In this document: piece after piece, positions 43,908 to 52,573 of the stretch
Numbering within the stretch: the first letter of the stretch is position 1
Layout: the number at the start of each line of letters is the position of its first letter
Source: Eisenbergiella tayi
GTDB lineage: Bacteria; Bacillota; Clostridia; Lachnospirales; Lachnospiraceae
NCBI RefSeq assembly: GCF_001881565.1
Contig: NZ_MPDJ01000003.1
Location: forward strand, 488,270-552,269
Reading direction: 5' to 3'
Length of the DNA: 64,000 nt
Made by a program: the position numbers and the translations under genes
The notes under the pieces: generated by a model
What the model was told of the DNA's origin: nothing
Databases searched by the model: none
The model's input: only the letters and a program-made list of their open reading frames with translations

Positions 43908-44207
43908 ATGGATATAAAGATAACAGGCAAATATGCAATATATCAGAGTGCCGTAAGCAGCGGCAGGAAACTGGAAAAAAATACAGCTGTCCCGGCCGGA
44001 AGTGCAGGCGGGAAGGGCGATGAGATCTGTATCAGCAGCGATGCTGTGAAGAAGCAGGAGGCATCGGTTTATTCTTCCGCAGTGAGTTCCTCCCTTAAGG
44101 AACCGGCTTCGGAGGAGCGTATTGCGCAGCTGAAGCAGCAGATCGGGGATGGCACTTATCAGATATCCGCCGAGCTGGTGGCTAAGAAACTGATGTCAGG
44201 TTTATAA
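43908..44207 (+). CDS. flgM: Anti-sigma-28 factor FlgM, copy 2
   Basis: 99 residues. The C-terminal FlgM core is seen: ERIAQLKQQIGDGTYQISAE followed by LVAKKLMSGL, the same IxxGxYxIxxxxIAxxLL pattern as copy 1 (IQSGCYEIDVSAIASRILLE). The N-terminal half is Ala/Ser/Gly-rich. The ATG at 43908 has GGGAAAGGGTG upstream. It heads the second late operon. FlgM1 and FlgM2 share little outside the core, so they may differ in affinity for FliA or in export. Confidence 0.8.
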   Translation: MDIKITGKYAIYQSAVSSGRKLEKNTAVPAGSAGGKGDEICISSDAVKKQEASVYSSAVSSSLKEPASEERIAQLKQQIGDGTYQISAELVAKKLMSGL

Positions 44208-44222
44208 GAAAAGGCGGCCGAT

Positions 44223-44693
44223 GTGGAAGAAATATTTGTATTTTTAACAGAATATACGGAATTCCTGGAAAAAATGGAAGTGACCCAGCAGGAGAAGCTG
44301 GATTTGCTGCTATCCGGGGATCTGAAGAAAATAGAACAGAGCATCATGGTACAGCAGGCGATGGATAAGCAGCTGGAAAATCTGGAACAGGCCAGGATGC
44401 GTCTTTTTCAGGAGCATGGAGTGGAAGGGAAAACCTTCCGTGAGCTCATACCTCTTCAGCCGGAGGCCGGGAATGGAGAGGGCTCTTCCTCCTGCAGGCA
44501 GGACTGGCAGCTGCTTTATGACAGGCTGCAGAAGGCGATTGACAACATCCGGTACTATAACAAAAAATCACAGGATTTTGCCCGCTCGGAGCTGATAAAA
44601 ACGGGATCCGATGCAGGGACTGTGGATCCGTCCAGCGGGGTTTACCATCCGGATTACGGCGGAAGAAAGAATATGTTTAGTAAGAAAATATAG
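44223..44693 (+). CDS. flgN: FlgN-type export chaperone, copy 2
   Basis: 156 residues from a GTG. Helical, with a FlgN-like EEIFVFLTEYTEFLEKMEVT and LLLSGDLKKIEQSIMVQQA, and a C-terminal helix (DNIRYYNKKSQDFARSELI) similar in position to FlgN1. Probably serves FlgK2 and FlgL2. An ATG at 44221 lies in another frame, so GTG is the start used. Confidence 0.72.
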   Translation: MEEIFVFLTEYTEFLEKMEVTQQEKLDLLLSGDLKKIEQSIMVQQAMDKQLENLEQARMRLFQEHGVEGKTFRELIPLQPEAGNGEGSSSCRQDWQLLYDRLQKAIDNIRYYNKKSQDFARSELIKTGSDAGTVDPSSGVYHPDYGGRKNMFSKKI

Positions 44694-44742
44694 CGGTTGT
44701 CAGATACGGCTGCAGCATATACAGAAAGCAGGGGCACAGGGG

Positions 44743-46215
44743 ATGAGACCGACATTCATGGGGCTGGAAACAGCCAAAAGAGGCCTGATGGTGAATCAGA
44801 AGGCTATCGATATTGTAGGAAACAACATTACGAACATGCAGACCAAGGGTTATACCAGGCAGCGGCTGGATACGGTGAGCGTGCAGGTATACGGAGGAAT
44901 GGGCGGTTTTCAGACAAGCTCCATTCCGCTGGCGGGCCAGGGCGTTGATATGCTGGGAGTGGCACAGATAAGGAATCCCTATCTGGACAGTAAGTTCCGG
45001 GAGCAGTACGGGGAAGTGGGTTATTACGATCAGAGAACCGCTATCATGCAGGAGCTGGAAGGAATCATCAGCGATCCGGAAACGGAAGGGACAGGACTGA
45101 AGGATGCCCTTACCATCCTTTCCCAGGCATTGGCGGATTTCGGGGAGCAGCCCTATCAGGAAACAAATGCCAACATCACACTGAATGCGGTGAAGGGAAT
45201 TACCCATATATTGAATGAATACGACAGCAAGCTTAAAAATGCCATGCAGGAACAGAAGGATGATCTTGCGGCATCAGTGAAGGATATCAACGGAAAACTG
45301 AAACAGCTGGCGGAACTGAATAAATCCATCGTCCATGAGGTATTTGTGAGTGATGACTTGGACGGTGTGAGCTATGGCCCGAATGATCTGCTGGATCAGA
45401 GAAATGTCATTCTGGACGATTTGTCCCGCTATGGCAATGTTTCCGTTACGGAAGGCGGAGACGGATGGATTCAGGTGAAATTCAACGGCAAAACCGTGGT
45501 GGATTCCAGCGGAAACCAGTTCACCAGTGATGAACTTCTTATCGGGCCGGATGGAGTGACGCTTACCTGGAACAGTGACAATTCAGGCATGCATTTGGAG
45601 AATGGCGCGCTGAAGGCTTATACGGATGTGATTACGGGGAATGCGCCGGGCAATGCGGGAATTCCTTATTATCAGCAGAAGCTGGATGATTTCGCGGCGG
45701 CTTTCGGTGAACTTATGAATAATACAATCCATGAGGATGACGGGACAGCGGTGTTCAAGACTCTGATCGAGGCAGAGGGCGGAGGAGCGCTGACGGCGGG
45801 AAATATATCGGTCAGTACTGCATGGGCGGAAGACCCGTCCTATGTTATCCGGGATCAGAATCCGGACGGAACGCTTGACAATACCGATATCATGAAGCTC
45901 AAGGCCGGTCTGACAGAGGAACGGACCTTTGGGAAGGAGTATAAGTATTCCGGTAATTTCAGCGGATTCATTACCAATTATACGGATACTCTGGGCAGTG
46001 ATATCAAAACGACCAAGGCAAGGCTGAACGCATCGCTTGCCATTGCGGAAAGTGTGGAAAAAGATCGCCAGGGAGTGTCAGGGGTATCTCTTAATGAAGA
46101 GGGTATCAACCTGATGACCTATAACAAAGCGTATCAGGCACTGGGAAGGCTCATGACCACCATGGATGAGCAGCTTGATATGATAATCAATCAGATGGGC
46201 ATGGTGGGACGCTGA
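44743..46215 (+). CDS. flgK: Flagellar hook-associated protein 1 FlgK, copy 2
   Basis: 490 residues. N-terminal MRPTFMGLETAKRGLMVNQK, then IVGNNITNMQTKGYTRQRLD; C-terminal GINLMTYNKAYQALGRLMTT. The middle is 30-odd residues shorter than that of FlgK1 and differs in sequence. The ATG at 44743 follows AGGGG; an earlier in-frame start at 44611 would lie inside flgN2. The FlgK/FlgL pair 2 is linked to FliD and FliS downstream, so it is probably the set used with that cap. Confidence 0.92.
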   Translation: MRPTFMGLETAKRGLMVNQKAIDIVGNNITNMQTKGYTRQRLDTVSVQVYGGMGGFQTSSIPLAGQGVDMLGVAQIRNPYLDSKFREQYGEVGYYDQRTAIMQELEGIISDPETEGTGLKDALTILSQALADFGEQPYQETNANITLNAVKGITHILNEYDSKLKNAMQEQKDDLAASVKDINGKLKQLAELNKSIVHEVFVSDDLDGVSYGPNDLLDQRNVILDDLSRYGNVSVTEGGDGWIQVKFNGKTVVDSSGNQFTSDELLIGPDGVTLTWNSDNSGMHLENGALKAYTDVITGNAPGNAGIPYYQQKLDDFAAAFGELMNNTIHEDDGTAVFKTLIEAEGGGALTAGNISVSTAWAEDPSYVIRDQNPDGTLDNTDIMKLKAGLTEERTFGKEYKYSGNFSGFITNYTDTLGSDIKTTKARLNASLAIAESVEKDRQGVSGVSLNEEGINLMTYNKAYQALGRLMTTMDEQLDMIINQMGMVGR

Positions 46216-46255
46216 TAATGGCAGAGCGCGCCCCGGGCGCGGGATGGGAGTCGGA

Positions 46256-47233
46256 ATGAGAATTACGGAAAGCATGCTGACAGGATCCTATACCAGGAAC
46301 CTTCAGCGCAATATCAGCAATCTGGCACAGTCCAATCTGAAGCTTTCCTCCGAACGGGAATACAATCATGTATCGGAGGATCCGGCAAGGGCTGCAAAGG
46401 CTTTTGCGGTAAGGGATCAGATTGCTTTAAGCGAAGAACATATAAGAACGGTAAAAAGCGCCATGGGGGAACTGGATACGGCGGATAAAAATATCCAGTC
46501 CATTAATTCTATCCTCCAAACTGTTTTTGAGAAAGCCACTAAGGCAGGTGGTGTGACAAATCAGGAAAACCTGAATGCCATTGCGGAGGAGCTGCATGGC
46601 CTGAATGAAGAAATCCTCCAGACCATGAATGCCAGATACGGAGACAAATATCTTTTTTCCGGATCCGGTAATGAGGAAGCGCCGTTTACCGTGGATGGCG
46701 GGAGACTTTTTTTCAACGGAAAAGCTGTGGATGATTATGATAAGGACGATCCGGATACCTATTTTGACAACAACAAGGAAGTTTATCTGGATGTGGGCTT
46801 CGGCGCTTATGGTTCCGGTGCGGTAAATGCCAAAACCGGTGTGAAGATATCCACCTCAGGTGTGGATGTGCTCGGATATGGAACAAAGGACGGCCAGCCC
46901 AATAATATATACAGTCTGATATCCCAGATAGAGGGGCAGCTGCGCAGCGGAAACACTAAGGATGCCATGGATACGCTGGAGCATTTGAAGGATAAGCAGA
47001 ATAATATTTCCATTGCCACTGCGGAAATCGGTACGAGAGAAACACTTCTGGACAGGGCGCAGGACCGGCTTGAGGGCGGCCTGGTGAACCTGAAGGAGAG
47101 GCAGAAGGATCTGGAAGCAGTGGATTTGGCGGGGGAATCCATTAATAATAAGGCGTATGAAGCAGCCTGGATGGTTACGCTTCAGCTGGGAAGCAGCCTG
47201 ATTCCTCCATCTATTTTTGATTTTATGAAGTAG
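46256..47233 (+). CDS. flgL: Flagellar hook-associated protein 3 FlgL, copy 2
   Basis: 325 residues. Start MRITESMLTGSYTRNLQRNI, with SSEREYNHVSEDPARAAKAF as the SEDP element. The C-terminus ends SSLIPPSIFDFMK, as in FlgL1. GGGAGTCGG precedes the ATG; the upstream in-frame ATG at 46244 is less well placed. Follows flgK2 by 40 bases. Confidence 0.9.
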   Translation: MRITESMLTGSYTRNLQRNISNLAQSNLKLSSEREYNHVSEDPARAAKAFAVRDQIALSEEHIRTVKSAMGELDTADKNIQSINSILQTVFEKATKAGGVTNQENLNAIAEELHGLNEEILQTMNARYGDKYLFSGSGNEEAPFTVDGGRLFFNGKAVDDYDKDDPDTYFDNNKEVYLDVGFGAYGSGAVNAKTGVKISTSGVDVLGYGTKDGQPNNIYSLISQIEGQLRSGNTKDAMDTLEHLKDKQNNISIATAEIGTRETLLDRAQDRLEGGLVNLKERQKDLEAVDLAGESINNKAYEAAWMVTLQLGSSLIPPSIFDFMK

Positions 47234-47259
47234 TAAGTGGATAACAGGAGGTCATTCAA

Positions 47260-47865
47260 ATGAATGTGCTTAAAATAACCACAACACCCATCAAGCTTTC
47301 CATGTCGTCCCAGAAAGCCCGTCTGGAAAGCCATCTTCCGGAACCGGAGCTGGGAATTATTCGTACCCCGTCCCGTCTGAATATGAAATCGGAAAATATC
47401 AAGGTGAATATTGATACTTCGGCGGCCAGGGACAGCCTGGGATTCAAGACGGCCCGTTCGCTGAACCGGGATGCGGCGGTTTTCGGAAAGCAGGCGGCAG
47501 CGGATGCCACAGGGCGTTATGCCCAGATGGGCAATCAGATGATGCAGATCCAAAAAGGGGTGACGATTCCCGAAATTGTACAGAACCAGATGATGGCTCA
47601 GACAAAGGTTACGACAGGCTTTGAATTCCTTCCTGCCGTAGGGCCGGATATCAGCTGGGATCCGGGAAGCCTTGCCATAGATTATACCCCTTCCCGGATA
47701 GAATTTGATCCGCAGCCGGATATACAGGATGCGGTTTATGTTCCCGGAGAGCTGAATATTAATGTGGAGCAGTATCCCAAGGTGGAGATCGAATATATAG
47801 GGGAGCCGATGTATGTCCCTCCCAGCGCGAGCCCTGAGTATGAGGAAAGAGACGGACTTTCATAA
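47260..47865 (+). CDS. DUF6470 family protein, copy 2
   Basis: 201 residues. Same layout as copy 1: beta-rich start (MNVLKITTTPIKLSMSSQKA), INIDTSAARDSLGFKT where copy 1 has LNIDTFEARNSVVPTV (VNIDTSAARDS here), a middle NQMMQIQKGVTIPEIVQNQM, and IEYIGEPMYVPPSASPEY at the end. AGGAGG lies before the ATG. The family's function is unknown to me; its two copies each stand between flgL and fliW. Confidence 0.78.
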   Translation: MNVLKITTTPIKLSMSSQKARLESHLPEPELGIIRTPSRLNMKSENIKVNIDTSAARDSLGFKTARSLNRDAAVFGKQAAADATGRYAQMGNQMMQIQKGVTIPEIVQNQMMAQTKVTTGFEFLPAVGPDISWDPGSLAIDYTPSRIEFDPQPDIQDAVYVPGELNINVEQYPKVEIEYIGEPMYVPPSASPEYEERDGLS

Positions 47866-47906
47866 AGAGGCGCTCGGAAGGAATGGCTTACAGGAGGAAT
47901 GGGCAG

Positions 47907-48353
47907 TTGAAAATAGAGACAAGGGATTTTGGCATCATTGATGTGGAGGAAGAGAATATCATTACCTTTAAGCAGCCGGTTTTCGGGTTTGAGGATTATA
48001 CCCAGTTCGTTCTCGTGACGGATTCCAACATGGGAAACGGGATATGCTGGCTGCAGTCCATAGAACAGAAGGGAATCTGTTTTATTATGCTTAATCCTCT
48101 GGAGATCTGCCCGGATTACGCTCCGGCAGTCATGCAGGATGTGCTTTTCACCCTGCAGGCGGTGCCTAAGGATGACCTGGACTGCTGGGTGATCGCAGTG
48201 ATAGGAGATACCTTCCGTGAGTCTACAGTGAATCTGAAAAGTCCGATTATCATAAACCATAAAACCAATCTGGGAATGCAGGTGATTCTCGATCAGGATT
48301 ACCCGATCCGCCAGCCGATTTTCGATTCGAAAGGTGGTGGGGTATCATGCTGA
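47907..48353 (+). CDS. fliW: Flagellar assembly factor FliW, copy 2
   Basis: 148 residues from TTG, chosen because AGGAGG (47893-47898) lies 8-9 bases before it and the resulting KIETRDFGIIDVEEENIITF is the normal FliW N-terminus; an ATG at 47883 is immediately next to its own weak purine tract. Family motifs: VFGFEDYTQFVLV, EICPDYAPAVMQD, and ESTVNLKSPIIINHKTNLGM. It overlaps csrA2 by 7 bases. FliW2 is nearer than FliW1 to consensus FliW at the N-terminus. Confidence 0.9.
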   Translation: MKIETRDFGIIDVEEENIITFKQPVFGFEDYTQFVLVTDSNMGNGICWLQSIEQKGICFIMLNPLEICPDYAPAVMQDVLFTLQAVPKDDLDCWVIAVIGDTFRESTVNLKSPIIINHKTNLGMQVILDQDYPIRQPIFDSKGGGVSC

Positions 48354-48634
48354 TCCTGTCCCGGAAAAAAGGGGAATCCATTATAATCGGAGAAGATATT
48401 GAGATTTTTGTGGCAGATGTGAAAGGGGATAAGGTCCGTCTTGGCATATCTGCTCCGGAGGATATGAAGATATCCCGAAAAGAACTCTATCTGACCGTGG
48501 AAAACAATAAAGAAGCATCGGATAAAGTGGATCTGCTGAAGGTGTTCCAGCTGTCCCGCAGCCTGTATGCGCAGCAGGGAACGGATAAAGCAAAAGGAAA
48601 GGACGAACCGGATGCAGATACAGACAATAAATAA
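48347..48634 (+). CDS. csrA: Carbon storage regulator CsrA, copy 2
   Basis: 95 residues, starting MLILSRKKGESIIIGEDIEI, the consensus CsrA start, with Arg44 retained (KISRKEL). The C-terminal extension (NKEASDKVDLLKVFQLS) is long and helical, as in CsrA proteins that bind FliW. Compared with CsrA1 it is closer to consensus. It is coupled to fliW2 by a 7-base overlap and its 3' end overlaps the next gene by 23 bases. Confidence 0.92.
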   Translation: MLILSRKKGESIIIGEDIEIFVADVKGDKVRLGISAPEDMKISRKELYLTVENNKEASDKVDLLKVFQLSRSLYAQQGTDKAKGKDEPDADTDNK

Positions 48635-49097
48635 GCTTAAGGAACTGACAGATAACAGAAAACAGCTTTTTACAGAATATCTAACAATCACGCAGAAGCT
48701 CACTGACCTGAAGGAAGAGGACGTGGAACAGATTACGGCAGGGATGGAACAGAGAGCAGCGCTGGCCGAGCAGATCGATGACCTGGGAATACAGAGCAGG
48801 AAAGTTTGCCGGGCGGATGGAGGAGAAGAGCATCTGACTGAAATTCTGCAGTGCCGGGCGGATTTTTCTTTGTTGAGCGAAGCGGAAAAAGAATTGTTTT
48901 CCCTGTGCCAGTCCGTTAACCGGATTCTGTTAGAGATTCAGGATCAGGAGGTCCTGGTGCACAGGAATTTTGAGGACATCCGGAATAAACTCCAGGAATC
49001 CATACACAGGAACAATACAGGGGCGAAATTCGCGGGTTATCTGAATCATATGAATTACGGAGCATCCAAGGGTGTCCTGTATGACAGTAAAAAGTAG
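48612..49097 (+). CDS. Probable late-substrate chaperone (FlgN/FliT-like) before fliD
   Basis: 161 residues, helical and coiled-coil-rich (QTINKLKELTDNRKQLFTEY; LLEIQDQEVLVHRNFEDIRN). I do not see a definite family; the pattern of a long N-terminal coil and a final helix (SIHRNNTGAKFAGYLN) is FlgN/FliT-like. The ATG at 48612 has AAAGGACG upstream and lies inside csrA2. Being just before fliD suggests a FliD-specific (FliT-type) chaperone, which is inference. Confidence 0.6.
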   Translation: MQIQTINKLKELTDNRKQLFTEYLTITQKLTDLKEEDVEQITAGMEQRAALAEQIDDLGIQSRKVCRADGGEEHLTEILQCRADFSLLSEAEKELFSLCQSVNRILLEIQDQEVLVHRNFEDIRNKLQESIHRNNTGAKFAGYLNHMNYGASKGVLYDSKK

Positions 49098-49105
49098 GAG
49101 GCAGT

Positions 49106-51754
49106 ATGGCATCTTCAATTAATACAGTGAGCGGGAACCGGGTTGCAGGCCTGGCTTCCGGGATGGATACCGAAAGTATAGTGGAAAAAATGCTTTCCGG
49201 CACACAGTCCAAGATCGATAAACAGACAGGATTAAAACAGCAGCTGGAATGGAAACAGGAAATGGTAAGGGGAATTATAACGGATATCAATTCCTTCCAT
49301 GATAAATACTTTTCCTTCTACAGCAGCGCCAATACCAACCTGCTGAGCAATGCTTTTTACAATACAATGAATGCGGCGAGCAGTACCAGTGCAATAAAAG
49401 TGATATCCGCCGCTTCCAATGCAGCAGGAAAGGTGACCATAGATAGCATCGACCAGCTGGCATCTGCGTGTACGGTGAAGTCAGGAGGCCGGGTGAGCGG
49501 CGAACTGAAAGGTACGGTTATCGATCCCGGTCAGTTTACGGAAGAGTCCTATTCCTTTGAAATGACTCTGGATGGTGTCAGCAGGACAATTTCCTTTAAA
49601 AAAGGAACGAATGCGGATGAAACAGAGGCGCTTAAGGAAACGGTAAATAATCTGAATGACAGTATGTACAGGGCTTTCGGTACTGCCGCAGGATTTCAAT
49701 TGGATACAACACAGCCAGGCGGCCCCAGGCTGAATTTGACCCAATTGGTATGGGATGAAACACAGAATGGCGGTCAGGGCGGAGCAGTACCGAAAAGTAA
49801 TGGTTCAGGCGGTTATGTTCCTGTGGATACCTCCAGAAAGCTGTATATGGAAAATACGCAGGGGAAAACAGCGGTACTTCCCCTTCTGGGATTTAAAAAT
49901 GAAGCTTCCAATAAGCTTGACTATAATACCAGTCTGGATTCCCTTCCGCTGGCAGAGTCTCTTCAGGGAAAGGAGTTTTCCTTTAAGATTAACGGCGTTG
50001 TTATAGATGGGATAACAAGTTCCAGTACATTGGGCGATGTAATCAATAAAATAAATACATCAGAAGCAGGGGTAAAGGTTTCCTATTCTTCCATAGAAGA
50101 TAAGTTTATTATGGAATCAAAGACCACCGGAGATATCTCCAATATTCTCATGGAACAGACTTCAGGGAATCTGCTTACAGTCATGTTCGGTACAAAAAGC
50201 GCCGATACAGTGACAGGAAGCCTGGACGGAGTGAAGAGCAGTAAGGATCTGGTTTCTGTAAATACAATTGAAGATATCATGAGAGATGCAGTGCTGGGCG
50301 GTGTAAACGGCGGAACCCCGCATATCTTTTCACTAAATGTTGACGGAAAAGATGTGGATATCATAGTTAAGAGAGAATTAACCGCAGACAGTACGGACTG
50401 GAATATGAGTGAGCTGGCTGACGAAATCAACAGACAGCTGGATGAAAAATTCGGGGCAGGCGAAATTGTTTTGAGCGTTGATGATCCGGATTCACCTACC
50501 AGAGCTACCGTCTCTTCCGCAAACCATCTGGTCAGCTTCAATGATGAAAATCTGAACAGGGATATCACCTCCATGCTGGGCTTTACGACGGCGAATACGC
50601 AGAAGGCCGGTATGCAGTCCACTCTGGGTGAGTTGGGTTTTTACGGAAAAATAACATTTACCGGAACGCAGCCTGATGCTTCCGGTTCGTCCGCTATGCA
50701 ATCTGTCACCATAGATTTTGATAATGTTGACACGCAAGGTCAGACGGTAGAGTGGCTGGTAAATCAGGTACGGGCTGCAGGAGTGGAACTCACGTTTGAC
50801 AATGGAGCAGTTCAGATTGGTTCTGCCAGCAGTGTGACAGGGGATGGGGAAGGAAAGAAAATCCTTAATTCTCTGTTTGGAACAGACAGTCTCACCTTTG
50901 GCACGGCAGGCAGTGCAGCCGTGGTAACGGAAGGGCAAAATGCAAAGTTTGTGGTAAACGGACAGGTCGTTGAAAGGAACACCAATACCTTTGAATTAGA
51001 GGGCATTACACTGGAACTGACAGAAAAATCCAGCGGCCCAATTACCTTGACTACGACTAAGGATACTGATAAAATAGTAGAAGGGTTTAAGAGCTTTGTC
51101 GAAGACTATAATAAGCTGATTGAACAGCTGAATGATCGCATTAATGAAAGCGCTACATATAAGAAATATGCCCCTCTGACAGAGGAACAGAGAAAGTCCA
51201 TGAGTGACCGGGAAGTGGAGCTTTGGGAAGAAAAAGCAAAAGAAGGTCTGCTCAGAAACGATTCCAATATCAGTTCATTCCTGAGTGATATGAGAACAGC
51301 GCTGTACCAGTCTGTGGACGGTGCGGGCCTGGCTCTGTATGATATGGGCATTGAGACTTCGGACAGCTGGAGGGATAACGGCAAGCTGATTCTGGATGAG
51401 AGCAAGCTGAATGCGGCGATAAGCACCAATCTGGACGGTGTGAAGAAGCTGATGACGGATAAGGAACACGGAATAGGCGTACTGCTGGACAACGCGGTGA
51501 AAGCGGCGGCCAATGTGAGTACGGGCAGTCCGGGAAGCCTTGTTTCCTACGCCGGAACGAAAGCGGTCCTCACCACGGACAACAGCCTCTATCAGCAGCT
51601 TAAGAGCGTGAGTAATACGCTGGCGAATCTGAACATAAGGTATGAGTCGGAACGGACGCGTTATTGGAATCAGTTTACGGCAATGGAACAGGCGATTTCC
51701 AATCTGAACAATCAGAGTTCCTGGCTGACACAGCAGTTCTCATCAGGCAGTTGA
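49106..51754 (+). CDS. fliD: Flagellar filament cap protein FliD
   Basis: 882 residues, longer than the usual 450-600. FliD forms the filament cap on which flagellin folds. N-terminus: VAGLASGMDTESIVEKMLSG and SKIDKQTGLKQQLEWKQEMV; C-terminus: ESERTRYWNQFTAMEQAISN and LNNQSSWLTQQFSSGS. The extra length lies in the middle (about residues 190-650), which contains beta-rich stretches such as AVPKSNGSGGYVPVDTSRKL. GTAGGAGG lies upstream of the ATG. Confidence 0.93.
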   Translation: MASSINTVSGNRVAGLASGMDTESIVEKMLSGTQSKIDKQTGLKQQLEWKQEMVRGIITDINSFHDKYFSFYSSANTNLLSNAFYNTMNAASSTSAIKVISAASNAAGKVTIDSIDQLASACTVKSGGRVSGELKGTVIDPGQFTEESYSFEMTLDGVSRTISFKKGTNADETEALKETVNNLNDSMYRAFGTAAGFQLDTTQPGGPRLNLTQLVWDETQNGGQGGAVPKSNGSGGYVPVDTSRKLYMENTQGKTAVLPLLGFKNEASNKLDYNTSLDSLPLAESLQGKEFSFKINGVVIDGITSSSTLGDVINKINTSEAGVKVSYSSIEDKFIMESKTTGDISNILMEQTSGNLLTVMFGTKSADTVTGSLDGVKSSKDLVSVNTIEDIMRDAVLGGVNGGTPHIFSLNVDGKDVDIIVKRELTADSTDWNMSELADEINRQLDEKFGAGEIVLSVDDPDSPTRATVSSANHLVSFNDENLNRDITSMLGFTTANTQKAGMQSTLGELGFYGKITFTGTQPDASGSSAMQSVTIDFDNVDTQGQTVEWLVNQVRAAGVELTFDNGAVQIGSASSVTGDGEGKKILNSLFGTDSLTFGTAGSAAVVTEGQNAKFVVNGQVVERNTNTFELEGITLELTEKSSGPITLTTTKDTDKIVEGFKSFVEDYNKLIEQLNDRINESATYKKYAPLTEEQRKSMSDREVELWEEKAKEGLLRNDSNISSFLSDMRTALYQSVDGAGLALYDMGIETSDSWRDNGKLILDESKLNAAISTNLDGVKKLMTDKEHGIGVLLDNAVKAAANVSTGSPGSLVSYAGTKAVLTTDNSLYQQLKSVSNTLANLNIRYESERTRYWNQFTAMEQAISNLNNQSSWLTQQFSSGS

Positions 51755-51782
51755 TGAAACCGGTAGGAAAAGGAGCGGCAAA

Positions 51783-52166
51783 ATGCAGAACCCATATGAA
51801 AAGTACAGACAGCAGTCGGTCATGACTATGACACAGGGAGATATGATTTCCCTCTTATATTCAGAGCTTGGTGATCGTCTTGGAAAAGGGCTGATTTGTC
51901 TGGAAAATAAGGACTATGAAGGCTGTAACACAGCGTTTAAAAAAGCGCAGGAAATTCTGACACATCTCACTGCGACACTGGATCGCAAATATGAGGTGGC
52001 CGATAAGCTGGCGGCACTGTATGATTTCTTTAAATACCAGATCATACAGTCCAACATCCGGAAGGAAGCCGGGCCGGTAGAGGAAATCCTGCCGATGATA
52101 AAGGAATTGCAGGAAGTATTTGTACAGGCGGATAAGCAGGTGCGGATAGAGAACAGCGTCGGTTAG
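51783..52166 (+). CDS. fliS: Flagellin chaperone FliS
   Basis: 127 residues. FliS binds the C-terminal disordered part of flagellin and stops early assembly. Typical motifs: YRQQSVMTMTQGDMISLLYS at the N-terminus, then ENKDYEGCNTAFKKAQEILT and LAALYDFFKYQIIQSNIRKE. It follows fliD by 28 bases and precedes flgB. GGAGCGG precedes its ATG. Confidence 0.95.
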   Translation: MQNPYEKYRQQSVMTMTQGDMISLLYSELGDRLGKGLICLENKDYEGCNTAFKKAQEILTHLTATLDRKYEVADKLAALYDFFKYQIIQSNIRKEAGPVEEILPMIKELQEVFVQADKQVRIENSVG

Positions 52167-52192
52167 AAGACGCGCAGAGGGGGATACAGAGG

Positions 52193-52555
52193 ATGGCTTT
52201 TTGGGAAGACCCGTCAGTAAAGGCATTGAGCAGCGGCATGGATGCGCTTTGGCAGAAGCAGCAGGTAATCAGCCATAATATTGCCAATGTGGAGACGCCG
52301 GGATATAAGGCAAAGCATGTGGAATTTAAAGAGGTTCTGAAAAAGACAGAGGACGGGGGAGAACCCGTCAAAGAGTACAGGACAGTAGTATCTGTGGACG
52401 AGGCCACACAGGCCAGGGCCGATGGGAACAATGTCCAGGTGGAGTCTGAAGAGCTTGAGCTTTGGAAGACCTATGTAGAGTACTCCACACTGACGAGCCG
52501 CATGTCAAAGAAATTTTCCTCTCTCCGGTATGTGATCAACAATGCCGGTAAATAA
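52193..52555 (+). CDS. flgB: Flagellar basal-body rod protein FlgB
   Basis: 120 residues. FlgB is a proximal rod protein. Typical features: SSGMDALWQKQQVISHNIAN (in fact LSSGMDALWQ), IANVETPGYKAKHVEFKEVL and the end YSTLTSRMSKKFSSLRYVIN. GAGGGGG is upstream of the ATG. flgB-flgC lie apart from fliE, which starts the other operon. Confidence 0.92.
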   Translation: MAFWEDPSVKALSSGMDALWQKQQVISHNIANVETPGYKAKHVEFKEVLKKTEDGGEPVKEYRTVVSVDEATQARADGNNVQVESEELELWKTYVEYSTLTSRMSKKFSSLRYVINNAGK

Positions 52556-52573
52556 CGGAATACGAAGGAGCGA

